This document shows positions 53,452-63,367 of a stretch of DNA of 64,000 nucleotides, piece after piece; positions within the stretch are counted from its first letter, which is position 1, and each line of letters begins with the position of its first letter. The notes below the pieces were generated by a model. That model ran no database searches. It saw only the letters and a list, made by a program, of their open reading frames with translations, and was not told where the DNA came from. The stretch is from contig CM041465.1 of the NCBI GenBank assembly GCA_023213395.1, positions 247,511,741-247,575,740 on the forward strand, in the 5' to 3' direction. The DNA comes from Cycas panzhihuaensis. Taxonomy: Eukaryota; Cycadophyta. A program made the position numbers and the translations under genes.

Positions 53452-54030
53452 TTATATCTTTTGGAGTTTTACATTTTTACTTTCTGGTATGATCGTCATC
53501 AAATTGGTAGCCTTAGCTTTTCCCTTGCAATCTTCCGTTCTGTGCTCACTAGGCCCACAGTTGTTGCATACGAATGGTTTTTGTTCGTATTCCCGCTTGG
53601 TTGGGCAATCCGATTTCCAATGTCCGAACTGCAACCATCTGAGGCATCTCCCCATTGGTTGCTTCTTCTTTGAGGATTTCTGCGTACTCCTCATCGTGTA
53701 TACATTTCGAGGTGGGTTGCCTCCTCTTCCCCTACCTCGTCTTCTGTATGATCTTCCTCTTGGGTTGTAGAAACAGTCCTTCGTCATATGAATATCCACA
53801 TCACATATGCGGCACCATTTGTCTCTCTGGTGCATTGCACTATTCTTTGGATTAATTTCACACTCTTTTGTCGTGTGTGAACTCTCTTCGCAAATGTGAC
53901 ACCATTTTTCAATTTGAATTTGTGGTCCTTTTTCCTCTTTGCCGCTTCCTCTTCTCTAATATTTCTCATTTTTAATCTTGCTACTTCCTTTCTCAAAGCT
54001 TCTACTTCAGATTCCTCTTCTGAGACCTCA
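53452..54030 (-). pseudogene. element B nucleocapsid with four zinc-knuckle motifs
   Basis: After REEEAAKRKKDHKFKLK, a one-base shift gives WCHICEESSHTTKEC. The frame then reads EINPKNSAMHQRDKWCRICDVDIHMTKDC, an Arg/Gly-rich stretch RGRSYRRRGRGRGGNPP, RCLRWLQFGHWKSDC (second Cys replaced by Trp) and VCNNCGPSEHRTEDC. Three motifs fit CX2CX4HX4C; one is damaged. Such knuckles package the element RNA. Confidence 0.75.
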
Positions 54031-54818
54031 TATCTGACAGAAGGGTCGGTTATACTGATTCTGCTTCATTTCCCTTATCTCCTCTTGTAATCTTAGCAGG
54101 AGGGGATCATGCCCTCCAGCTTGAGCATCCATTTCTACTTCGAAATCTAATGCCAAATCTTGAGCGTTTTTGAAGGACTTCAGTGGATGTGCATGCATCA
54201 TCGATCTCAATTTTTCATTTAGTCCCTTGACAGAATAATTTTTCATGTTATGATCTGTCACTGTCTCATTGATCATGTTGGCAGCAATGATTTTCATTCG
54301 GCTGATATAGGTCAATACCGATTCTCCTGGTCTTTGTTTGATTTCCCTTAAAGCAATTTCCATTGCTTCATTGCTTCAAAATTTTTGAAACCTTTCTCAA
54401 AAAATTTCTTTATCTTGGCCCATGAGTCTTTCTTATTTAACTCCTTGTACCATGCTAATGGTACTCCCCTTAATGTGCAAGCGAATCTACCTTTTATTTC
54501 ATCTTCATCTGTGATTTTCTTTACATCAATCAAGTTTTGGAACAAATATGTATGCTCGGCTGCATCTGAGGTATCATTAAAAATCAATTTCCCAAAATCT
54601 CTGTAGTCATCCATCCTGGGTGACTGTACTGGTGTTCCACTCAATGGAAAATTTTCACCTTGTTCCTCCTCAAGGGATTCTATCTCTTCCTCTTCACCCT
54701 TCTCTTTAGGTGGTGTGTTTGGTGTGTTTACTGCAATACTATCTCCTCCAAATAAGGGATTCTTAAATGGTGTCTTTAGGTGTATAGGTTCTGACACGCC
54801 TGGCACTTGTACTGTCAA
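54028..54818 (-). pseudogene. element B gypsy gag capsid
   Basis: MTVQVPGVSEPIHLKTPFKNPLFGGDS and acidic KEKGEEEEIESLEEEQGENF; then the capsid core TSDAAEHTYLFQNLIDVKKITDEDEIKGRFACTLRGVPLAWYKELNKKDSWAKIKKFFEKGFKN. After a shift near 54350 it reads EIALREIKQRPGESVLTYISRMKIIAANMINE and SVKGLNEKLRSMMHAHPLKSFKNAQDLALDFEVE. It has the LxGxAxxWY-type layout of the retrotransposon gag family, with one frameshift. Confidence 0.82.
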
Positions 54819-55426
54819 TGGTGTAACCGTTATGTATGATTGATCAGACCCTCTGTCTGTCGAATCATCAAAAAGCTATCTTGTTAACTTATTTCCCCAA
54901 TACGCCAAGGGACCTTCCCCCGCCTTCTTCTCGTTATCACTTAGGTCCTTCGAGGTGCCTTCCACATGTATATTCTCCTCTTTCCTTAGGGTGTCTTTAT
55001 ATTCCTCATCCACTTTTGGTTTTTCTTCCCTTTTTGGGCTAAACAGGTCCTCCCTGATTCAATGGTGTTAATACCATTTGTTCGCCATTATTTCCCTCTC
55101 CTTGTTCCTGAGGTGTCTGGGCTCCACTTGCCTCAGATTCTTCAACGGACTGTCCCTTAGTCTCGTTATTATGCGAACTTAGTCTTCTTGCCCTTCTCAG
55201 TTTTGACTCTTTTGTCCATCGTAATGCTCTTTGTCTACTTGTTTCTTTCCCCTTAGGTGAAGTATCCTTTTGTGGCTCTTACGCCTCAAGGCCTCTTAGG
55301 TGGCATTGGAAGATCCCAGCTATCGGAGGCTTAGTTACACCGCTATCACGGCGGCCTGTGGTCCTCCGTCTCTGGAACATTCCCCCTTATGAAACTTCTG
55401 GCCTTAGTCCCTCCTCAGTGGACGTA
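54819..55426 (-). pseudogene. element B leader and gag N-terminal region
   Basis: Minus reading from about 55285: PQKDTSPKGKETSRQRALRW, ESKLRRARRLSSHNNETKGQSVEESEASGAQTPQEQG, then PKKGRKTKSG with shifts. It is a basic N-terminus typical of Tat-like gags, followed by broken frames to 54819. Confidence 0.5.
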
Positions 55427-55439
55427 GGCAACAGAACCA
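55427..55439 (-). promoter_or_regulatory. primer-binding site of element B (tRNA-Asp-like, decayed)
   Basis: Minus TGGTTCTGTTGCC directly inside the 5' LTR. The tRNA-Asp complement used by Tat/Athila elements is TGGCGCCGTTGCC, so 10 of 13 positions agree. It differs from the tRNA-Met sites of the other elements here. Confidence 0.55.
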
Positions 55440-55440
55440 A

Positions 55441-56285
55441 TGTTGACTTAAGTATCTCACTACACTTGTGAGATAGGTACACTTGTCAAGGTAACACAGG
55501 TTGTAATCTAGTTTAGGATACAGTCAACATAATCATCCATATAGATCACACAGATTTATTTACCATTCCACACAGTTATGTCACAGTTTACACACAACAA
55601 TACAGTAATCAACACATATTCAACAATTCATCCTCATATCATACATAGAATCCATATTTCCACGTAACTCTTTATTTTATTAAGCAATAAGTCCTTGTAC
55701 AAAAGGTGCTAGAATGCATTCCCTATGCATTCCAGCCACATACACTGTTGTTGTCACATGCGTACCCGGAAGGTACACATCAATATACACGGCTCAGACT
55801 GCTGTCATACGTATTGGTCTCCGTACTAATGTGTGTCTGAATACTTGGCTCTCACCCTTCTGGAACGGTCCTCTTGGAAGCCCTTAAATGCGCCTTCTTT
55901 GTGCCTTTTGGCTAAAGGGTTATGACTATCAGTCATAACCGTACCCTTTCAGTCATAAGTGTACATTTTGTTAACTATTAGTTAACCTTCCTTAATCACT
56001 GTTTTGATCCATCTATACGTCCGTATGTATGTTTGACGTCATCTTAGGTCTCCCTCTGTCAGGTCTTGCGATGCGTACCTTCTCTGTTTGCTTGCGTTCT
56101 ACCGGAGGTACGTATCTGTGTTGCATACCTTTTCAGGTACGCACTTGTCATACATACCCAGAATGCTGATTTCTCCAACTTTCTACCACATGCGTACCTT
56201 CGTACGGTCCGTACCTGCACATCCAAGGTTCTACAGCCTATCTCTGGTCTCCTCATAGCCCAGCGTGTCAAATTCTGTCCCAACA
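55441..56285 (-). repeat. 5' LTR of element B
   Basis: Starts TGTTGACTTAAG and ends TCCCAACA on +; TGACGTCA at 56034-56041. Collinear with 48897-49734 and the solo LTR at 26156-26950. Confidence 0.88.
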
Positions 56286-56940
56286 GCTGCTTTTTTTACT
56301 GCTTGGGGAGTCAAAGATGAAATTGCTTTGGCATTCTTACATATGATTATTGATATTCATGTAGATCAGAATATTGTAGGTGCAAAGACTTCCAAAGAAG
56401 CATGGGACATTTTGTCATCCTTGTATGAAAGGCAAGATGAAGCTCGCATATTGACGGTAATAGCCAAATTGTATTCTGTTAAATTTGTCAAGCCTATGTC
56501 GGCTTTTCTTTCCTCCATGATGGAAGTATGTAATGAATTGAATACATTAGGTAGTCCTACTTCTAGAGATAAGCTTATAACAACAATTGTCAAAGCTTTG
56601 CCTAAGGACTACAATGGTTTTATCTCTTCCACTACATGAGATGGTTCACTTGAGCGAATGTCTTTCAATGAATTTGAAAGCTTGTTGCTTCAAGAGGAGC
56701 AGATTTACATCAAGGACAATGATGAGGAACCATCCACATCAGGGGCATTCACGGCCAAATCAAAGGCCAAATAGAATCCCAAACTTGCACTTTCAAAGCA
56801 GTTTGGGAACATGAACATTGGTTCCTCAAAGACCAATGTTGTTTGTCATTATTGTGGCAAAGTTGGCCACATAGCACCTGGTTGTAGGAAGAAACAAACA
56901 AATCTTCAGCACACACAATAGTAGCAACAACAGCTACGTC
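56286..56940 (+). pseudogene. element A copia gag, C-terminal part
   Basis: AWGVKDEIALAFLHMIIDIHVDQNI, SKEAWDILSSLYERQDEARIL, SVKFVKPMSAFLSSMMEVCNELNTLGSP, VKALPKDYNGFISSTT-stop, SFNEFESLLLQEEQIYIKDNDEEPSTSGAFT, then CHYCGKVGHIAPGC (intact knuckle). A Gln-rich region with several TAG codons follows (CAG/CAA to TAG/TAA changes). Confidence 0.87.
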
Positions 56941-57500
56941 AATAAAATCAGAGACAACAATTCTAGCAACGTCAGCAATTCCAATAGCAACGGTTTTAGC
57001 AACAACCCCCTCGACCAAATCAAGGTGCCTATCGAGGAGGTCAAAGAGGAAGGGGGGGTTTTAGAGGTGGCAGTCAATGCCACTTCAATCAGTTTGCAAA
57101 TGAGGACAAACTGTTTTGTGCTTATCATACATCCAAGGTTGATCAAACTTGGATCATCGACTCTAGAGCTACTGAACACATGACTGGGAGTGAAGAACTC
57201 CTTTGCGACATAAAGGAAGGAAAAGGTCAATTAGTGACCTTCAACAACAATGAATCTGTTAAGATTTCTAGCATAGGCACAATCGCTCCATTCCATTCTC
57301 CTTCCAATCCTTCCTCTATGTTTCCCAATGGCAATGCCTATTTCACACCTTCCATGGATAACAACTTACTATCTGTTAGCAAATTGGACAAGCAACATAT
57401 GAGCATTTTTTTCAAGAATGGGAAATATGTAATAAGTGACAAAAATGACCAGGTAGTAGCTGTTGGATATGAGGATCATGGCCTCTATAAATTGGATGCT
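56941..57500 (+). pseudogene. element A gag tail and protease
   Basis: PPRPNQGAYRGGQRGRGGFRGGSQCHF (Arg/Gly-rich), then DQTWIIDSRATEHMTGSEELL: the DSGAT active site reads DSRAT. Then GTIAPFHSPSNPSSMFPNGNAYFTPSMDNNLLSVSKLDKQHM and AVGYEDHGLYKLD. The Gly-to-Arg change predicts loss of protease activity. Confidence 0.83.
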
Positions 57501-58560
57501 AATAACATAATACTTGATTCAGCTCACTCTGGTTCCATTGTCACTCAAACTTTGTCCAAGGTGCAACTTTGGCATCAACGTCTAGGCCATTTGAGATTAG
57601 ACAATCTCAAGCAGATGATGAACAAAAACACGATACATGGGCTTCCAAAGATGTATAGCACAAAATGTCTTTGTGAAGCATGCATAATGGGGACAGAATA
57701 TCGTTTGCCTTTCCATGAAGGCAAAGCTTGACGTGCATCATATCCTTTGCAGTTGGTACACTCAGATTTGTATGGACCTATGTCCATCGCATCCTTTGGA
57801 GGAGCTTTGTACTACATCTCCTTCATTGACGATTTCTCCCATAAAGTTTGGGTTTACTTCATCAAGCATAATTCTGAAACATTTCAAAAGTTTAAGGAAT
57901 TCAAGCTTCAAGTGGAGAACGAGTCTGGCCAATCCATCAAAACACTAATGACAGACAATGGAGGCGAATTTACTTCAAAGGAATTCACCCAATTCTGTAA
58001 GGATAATAGTATTCAGAGACAACTTACTATTCCTCAAACTAATGAACAAAATGGAGTCTCTGAAAGAATGAATAGAACGTTGGCTAACAAAGCCAAAGCA
58101 ATGATGCATGCAAAGGGACTTACTCGAGCTTACTGGCAGAGGCATTCCACACAGTTGCCTATGTGGCAAATCAAAGTCCAACAACAACAGTCACCAACAT
58201 CACACCAGAGGAGGCATGCTCTGGCAAAAAGCCAATTGTCATCCATTTGAGGACTTTTCGATACACTACTTATATGCACATCCCTGATTAGCAAAGAACT
58301 AAGTTAGACAAGCATAGTCTAAAGTGCATCTTTGTAAGTTATGGCATTCATAGCAAAGCCTACAAGTTGTATGATCCCATTGGAAAGAAAATGCATCTCT
58401 CAAGAGATGTAATCTTTGCTAAAGAAGATCACAAGGAGTTGGATGCAACATCCATCGAAGCCCCCATTGACAAAGGCAAAAAGATTGTTGAGGCCTTCCT
58501 TTCTCTCAATCTTCCACTCCATGTATATTATCTGCACCTGCTGGACCGTCCACATCATCA
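57501..58560 (+). pseudogene. element A copia integrase
   Basis: Zinc region VQLWHQRLGHLRLDN and KCLCEACIMGTEYRLPF. Core FIDDFSHKVWVYFIKHNSETFQKF, LMTDNGGEFTSKEFTQFCKDNSIQRQL, NEQNGVSERMNRTLANKAKAMMHAKGLTRAYW: D, D and E are all present. One TGA lies near 57729, and after 58140 a frameshift breaks HTVAYVANQSPT. SLKCIFVSYGIHSKAYKLYDPIGKKMHLSRDVIF follows. Confidence 0.87.
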
Positions 58561-59643
58561 GACTTAGCTCCACTTGATCCTAGCACATCTTCTGTTGATC
58601 AATCGCTTAGACATGAAGATCTTCAGGTTCAAGTCACATCAATAAAAAAGTTACCAAAATGGTATACTCAAACAATGCAGGACGACCAGATTGTTGAAGG
58701 AAAACGTCCATCAAGATATAGGTAGCAAACCAATTTTGCACTTATGGCTGAAGTGCTATGTGTTAATGAGCCTTCCACCTTTGAGGAGGCTTCTAAAAAT
58801 GAAAATTGGAAGGCTGCCATGGATGAAGAAATCCATTCTATTGAAAGGAATGGAGCTTGGGATTTAATCGAATTGTTTAAACACAAACAGGCAATCAACT
58901 GCAAATGGGTCTACAACACCAAATTCCATTCTGATGATACACTTAAGTGCCAGAAGGCCCACCTTGTTGTAAAAGGCTTTAAACAAAAGGAAGACACAGA
59001 TTATAAGGAGACTTTTGCACCTGTGGCTAACATGAACACCATCAGACTCATCTTGGCCTTGGTAGCTCAATGCAAATGGGCGGTTTTTCAGATGGACGTG
59101 AAGAGCGCCTTTCTCAATGACGATCTTTAAGAGGAGGTATACTTGGAGCAACCTCTTGGTTACAAGGTACAAGGCAAGGAGCATTTAGTTTGTCGCCTAA
59201 AAAAGGCATTGTATGGCTTGAAACAAGCTCTAAGAGCATGGTACTCAAAGATTGATGATTACTTTTTGAGACATAGGTTTCATTGATCTACTTTAGATCC
59301 TAACTTGTACATTAAAGTTGGGAAAGACCATGCCATTTTCATTGTCTTGTATGTAGATGACTTAGTGATCACTAGCAATGACAGTAAGATGGTACAAATT
59401 CTCCAGGATGACTTGAGGAGGAGTTTCGAGATGACAGATCTTGGACTTCTCCATTATTTCTTAGGCTTTGAGGTATGGCAACAGCCAGGCTATATCTTCA
59501 TCTCCCAAGCTAAATATTCTTGGGACATATTGCAGCGGTTCAAGATGCACGACTGCAAACCATCGCCTACACTTATGGAGAATGGCACAGAGCTTACTCT
59601 CAATGAGGAAACTGAACCAATAGATCCCACTCTTTATCAATAG
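58561..59643 (+). pseudogene. element A copia reverse transcriptase
   Basis: CVNEPSTFEEASKNENWKAAMDEEIHSIERNGAWDLIEL, CKWVYNTKFHSDDT, VVKGFKQKEDTDYKETFAPVANMNTIRLILALVAQCKWAVFQMDVKSAFLNDDL-stop-EEVYLEQPLGYK. Then come LVCRLKKALYGLKQALRAWYSKIDDYF, a TGA, and FIVLYVDDLVITSNDSKMVQILQDDLRRSFEMTDLGLLHYFLGFEV. The YVDD catalytic motif is intact. Three stops interrupt the frame. Confidence 0.88.
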
Positions 59644-60285
59644 TTGATTGGGAGTCTCATTTGTTTCACCAACACTCGCCTTGATATCTCATTTACAGTT
59701 GGGATTTGTTGCAGATACATGTCTCAACGCAATCAGAAGCATTGGAATGCAGTTAAACGCATACTCAAATACATCAAAGGCACATTGCAGCATGGCCTTG
59801 AGTATGCACATGATGAGAACTTCATTCTGGAAGGGTTCTCAGATTCTGATTGGGTAGGTTGCCAGGATAGCAGGAGATCAACCTCAGGTTACTGTTTTAC
59901 CCTTGGTTCAACAGTTGTTTCGTGGAGCTGCAAAAAGCAACCTAATGTTACCATGTCCTCTATCAAAGTAGAGTACAAAGTTGTAGTCAGCGGAGCTTGT
60001 GAGGCTATCTGGCTACGATGGTTTCTTAGGGAATTTGGACTTGAGCAGGATCACCCCACTAGGATTTATTGTGACAATCAAAGTGTGCTCAAGTTGGCCA
60101 AGAATCCTGTTTTTCATGCAAGGGCCAAATATATTGAGGTTCATTATCACTTCATCAGAGAACATATGCAAAGCAGTGAGATCAACCTTCGATATCGACT
60201 TACAGAGCATCAAACAGTAGATATCTTTACCAAGCCACTTGGTAGAGACAAATTTGTAAAATTTAGAAATGGTCTAGGGATCTGA
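59644..60285 (+). pseudogene. element A copia RNase H
   Basis: An open frame of 213 codons after a TAG: IGSLICFTNTRLDISFTVG, YIKGTLQHGLEYAHDENFILEGFSDSDWVGCQDSRRSTSGYCFTLGSTVVSWSCKKQ, then SSIKVEYKVVVSGACEAIWLRWFL (family SSTEAEYKA: the catalytic Glu region is altered), YCDNQSVLKLAKNPVFHARAKYIEVHYHFIREHM and VDIFTKPLGRDKFVKFRNGLGI. Confidence 0.88.
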
Positions 60286-60297
60286 CTTAACCTTGTA

Positions 60298-60311
60298 AAC
60301 AGTAAGGGGGG
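60298..60311 (+). promoter_or_regulatory. polypurine tract of element A
   Basis: AACAGTAAGGGGGG immediately before TGTTAAACC of the 3' LTR. Confidence 0.85.
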
Positions 60312-60860
60312 TGTTAAACCTTATGTTTACATGTTAAGTCTATGTACTTTATTTTTCATGTATTATTTGTACTTTTGTACTTTAGGGGTGGCTTATCACT
60401 TAAGTGATAAAGTGCACACCCACATTCTTTCCTAGTGACACAACATTGTCACTAAAGGGTCAAATGGACCCCCATGCACTTTTGCTCACTTGAGAGCCCA
60501 AAAGGACACATGTCCTACATGCAAGGCATGTACCTTGGGTGTTTGACACTTGTCAAACATCCAATGCCTTAGGTCTCTCCTTTCACTCTATATATTGAGA
60601 CCTCTCCTTATTGTTCTCATATAGTGTTGGAGATGTATTGTTATGCTGCCAGTTTGTTAATCAAACTACTATTCATTTGGAGGTTAGACCAATTCGAACT
60701 CCTCATACTTGGTATCATTTTGCTCTTTGTCTTCATGCTTGATCTTGCTCATGTTTGATTTCATATTTTCATTCTTAGTCTAGTTTATCTGCTTTCTAGA
60801 ACCAGAGTGAATATAACTTCTAGATCTTGGGATTCTAAGGCCCTTTGGGCCATTTCTACA
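60312..60860 (+). repeat. 3' LTR of element A
   Basis: Same landmarks as the 5' LTR. The dyad at 60535-60564 has one change (TTGGGTGTTTGACA) that would still give a G-U pair in RNA. Confidence 0.9.
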
Positions 60861-61384
60861 ATAAATGTAAAATAAGTAGTTGTAAAGTTGTGTGTTTATC
60901 AAATTCTTGCCATGTGTCACAACTGCTCTGCCATTTCTGTCACTTCTAATGTGATTTAAAATTCATGGCAATGATTCACTCATTACAATCACATCTCACC
61001 ATTATTATGGTCATTAATAATATGTTGCATCATTATGATCTTGGGTCCTTTGCAACGATTGCCAATTTGTCATTCCAACTTGTTGATTGTGACAATGCGT
61101 CCTATTTCACTGATCGTTGACCTTCTCCCATTCTCGTTTGGCAATTGCGACCACTTTCCTTGGTTGGTCTAATATAAGCTATCCTTTGCATGATTAAGAA
61201 ACTCTTGTTCGTATGGTTTACATTCTTTTTTTTTTCCTTACCTATACCTCTACTCTTACCTTTATCTCTATCTCTTATAAGGCTTTAATCGACTCCCGTT
61301 GACTGGCTTTGTTAGTAGAGTCTCGTCGATCTATCTGAGTTGAACAACTCCATTCTTTTTGATGTAATGAACCTTGTAGGGTCG
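60861..61384. other. non-coding flank of the gypsy pol relic
   Basis: AT-rich, no frames with family resemblance. It may include the 3' untranslated part of the gypsy relic to the right; no LTR terminus was found. Confidence 0.4.
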
Positions 61385-62470
61385 TAACCATCTCAGTTTC
61401 ATCTTTTCTAGGTTTCATACGGAATGTACTATCATACAATAGTACCAAATCATCTACTTGAAATTGAAGTGTCCACTAGTGTCTATCATGCCATGCTTTC
61501 CACCTTTTCTTTTTTGCCTTGAGTTCCCACAAGGCTTTTGCTCTTTGTTCATCTAACTTCATTATATCCATGAACCGTTGGTCTTGAGAGTCTTTCTCCT
61601 GCATTCGTAGCTGGATCGCTACTCTTAAGCTTTTAGCCTGAAACTCCAAAGGAAGAATAGCTTCTAGACCATAAACTAGCTAAAATGGAGTCTGTTTATG
61701 TGGTCTTTTAACTGTCATTCTATCTGCCCATAGGACAGCATGGAAACTTTCTGCCCAATCAATCCTCCCTTCACTGCAAATTTTAGACAAGGCCAATTTT
61801 AAAATTTTATTAGTACTTTCCATTTGGCCGGCCCTAGGATAATAAGGGGAAGACTTTTGGTATTGATCATAAACTCATTAGTAAGGTGTTTTATGGTATG
61901 ATTTAAGAATCTACTACCCTGATGCGACACAGTTTCTAAAGGGCATCCAAAATGAACAATAATGGTTTCATACAAAAACTTGGCTATGCTTTTGGTGTCA
62001 CAGGTTTTCATCGGTTGTGCCTCTTTCCACTTTGTCAAAATTCAGTGGCCACTAAGATATACCTAGCATTTGTTCGTTTGGCTGGGGGACTAAATGATTG
62101 AATAAAATCTAGTCCTTATTTTTCAAATGGAGCTTGGGCTAAAATTGGATGTAGTGGCATGGAATGATTTTTCCTAGGCTTGCCCACTTGTTGGCAAACA
62201 TCACAGCTTCTAACCCATTTCTCTATATCCTCAAACAACATTGGCCACCATAATCCTACTAGCAAAATTTTTCTAGCAATGGGTTCAACTCCTTGATGTC
62301 GTGCTGCCACTCCTTCGTGGGCTTCTAAAATCATCGCTTCAACCTCATGTTCTAGTATACATTTTCTTAAAACTCCATCTGGTCTTAACTTATATAGCAT
62401 CCATTGAATTAATTGGAATGGAAAGCTCTTTTTTATTAAACTTTGCCTCTCTACTTGTTCCAAACCAATC
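61385..62470 (-). pseudogene. Ty3/gypsy integrase, decayed
   Basis: Minus reading: zinc region AHEGVAARHQGVEPIARKIL and GLWWPMLFEDIEKWVRSCDVCQQVGKP (H..H..C..C). Core pieces MTKWKEAQPMKTCDTKSIAKFLYETIIVHFGCPLETVSHQGSRFLN, where the second catalytic Asp (family SDQG.EF) reads SHQGSRF. The core end has IDWAESFHAVLWADRMTVKRPHKQTPF and VYGLEAILPLEFQAKSLRVA. Tail QRAKALWELKAKKKRWKAWHDRH and FQVDDLVLLYD. Several stops. Confidence 0.82.
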
Positions 62471-63367
62471 GGTGTTTCCCTTGTGGCGAGATACTATGCA
62501 ATACCCTCATACCATTTTGGTACTGCTTCAATGGAAAATAATTCTATATCTGAAAAGTCATCACGCACTCTTGTGGAAGGTTCTCCTTCAACCTTGTTAG
62601 ACAGCAAGTTAGGCACCGTATGCTTCTTCCATTTTTAACCACAATCTTGAAATTGAACTCCTGAAATAACATCAACCATTGGCTGATCCTTCTCTACAAG
62701 ATGGGTTTGTTTACCAAGTATTGAAGGGCCTGTTGATTTGCAAAGAAAACAAATGGATTAGCCAATAAATAATGCCTAAATTTCTATAAGGCATAAACCA
62801 TTCTTAGGCCTTCTCGCTCAGTCATCGAGTAAGTTCGCTCAGCTTGTGTCAATTTCCAATTGGCAAAGTAGATAGGGAGATCTACATTGTTGTCACTTGG
62901 TTGAGCCAATACACAACCGATAGGCAACAATGAAGTATCGACATGCACATGAAAAGGTTTTTCCTAATCTGGAAATCTCAACATTGGTGCCTATGCAATT
63001 GTTTTCTTTAACAAACCAAATGCAAGTTGTTGTTGCAACTTCCATTGTCATATTATTTTCTTTTTTAGTAGGTTTCTAAGGGATTAGCTATATGAGCATA
63101 CTCCTTGATAAATTTTTCTATAATATCCAGTTATGCCCAAGAATCCTTTTACCTACTTTGTTGTCTTTGGTGTGGGAAAGTTTAGAATTACTGCCACTTG
63201 TCGAGATTTGTCAACAGACCATCCTTGGTGACCGCATGCCCCAACAAGGATCCAAATGGGACCATAAATGTACATTTAGCTTGATTCAAGCACAAATTGC
63301 TTCTTCTTCATGTTTCTAGCATTAATTGCAAACTACCAAGATGATTTTTCAGCAAGGTATAAACTGT
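62471..63367 (-). pseudogene. Ty3/gypsy RT end and RNase H, decayed
   Basis: After VFLDD (the YVDD equivalent) come VKGFLGITGYYRKI, LAFGLLKKTIA-stop-APMLRFPD and VHVDTSLLPIGCVLAQPSDNNVDLPIYFANWKLTQAERTYSMTEREGLRMVYAL. The last is the RNase H core with its ASR.L...E..Y...E.E type motif. Frequent stops. Confidence 0.75.

Larger units (their letters stand above)
48897..56285 (-). mobile_element. element B: Tat/Athila-like gypsy with accessory ORF
   Basis: LTRs at 48897-49734 and 55441-56285 (838 and 845 bp, TGTT.ACTTAAG...TCCCAACA on +), flanked by ACTGC (48892-48896) and GCTGC (56286-56290), one mismatch. Minus order: 5' LTR, primer site of tRNA-Asp type, gag with several zinc knuckles, protease, a linker fused to the integrase end, a spacer with 61-bp repeats, then an extra ORF before the 3' LTR. 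RT, RNase H and most integrase are missing. Confidence 0.9.
45640..60860 (+). mobile_element. element A: Ty1/copia of about 7.8 kb, split by gypsy B
   Basis: 5' LTR 45640-46186 and 3' LTR 60312-60860 (547 and 549 bp), highly similar. Primer site 46189-46200, leader of 2.5 kb, gag, protease, integrase, RT, RNase H, PPT. Gypsy B sits in gag at 48897-56285. Flanks are GCAAA (45635-45639) and ATAAA (60861-60865), an imperfect match, so the target duplication has mutated or the insertion site was altered. Confidence 0.92.

Noticed and set aside
45640-60860. Pararetrovirus (caulimovirid) integration
   Set aside because: Domain order and LTRs are those of copia and gypsy elements; no movement protein or coat protein motif seen anywhere in the window.
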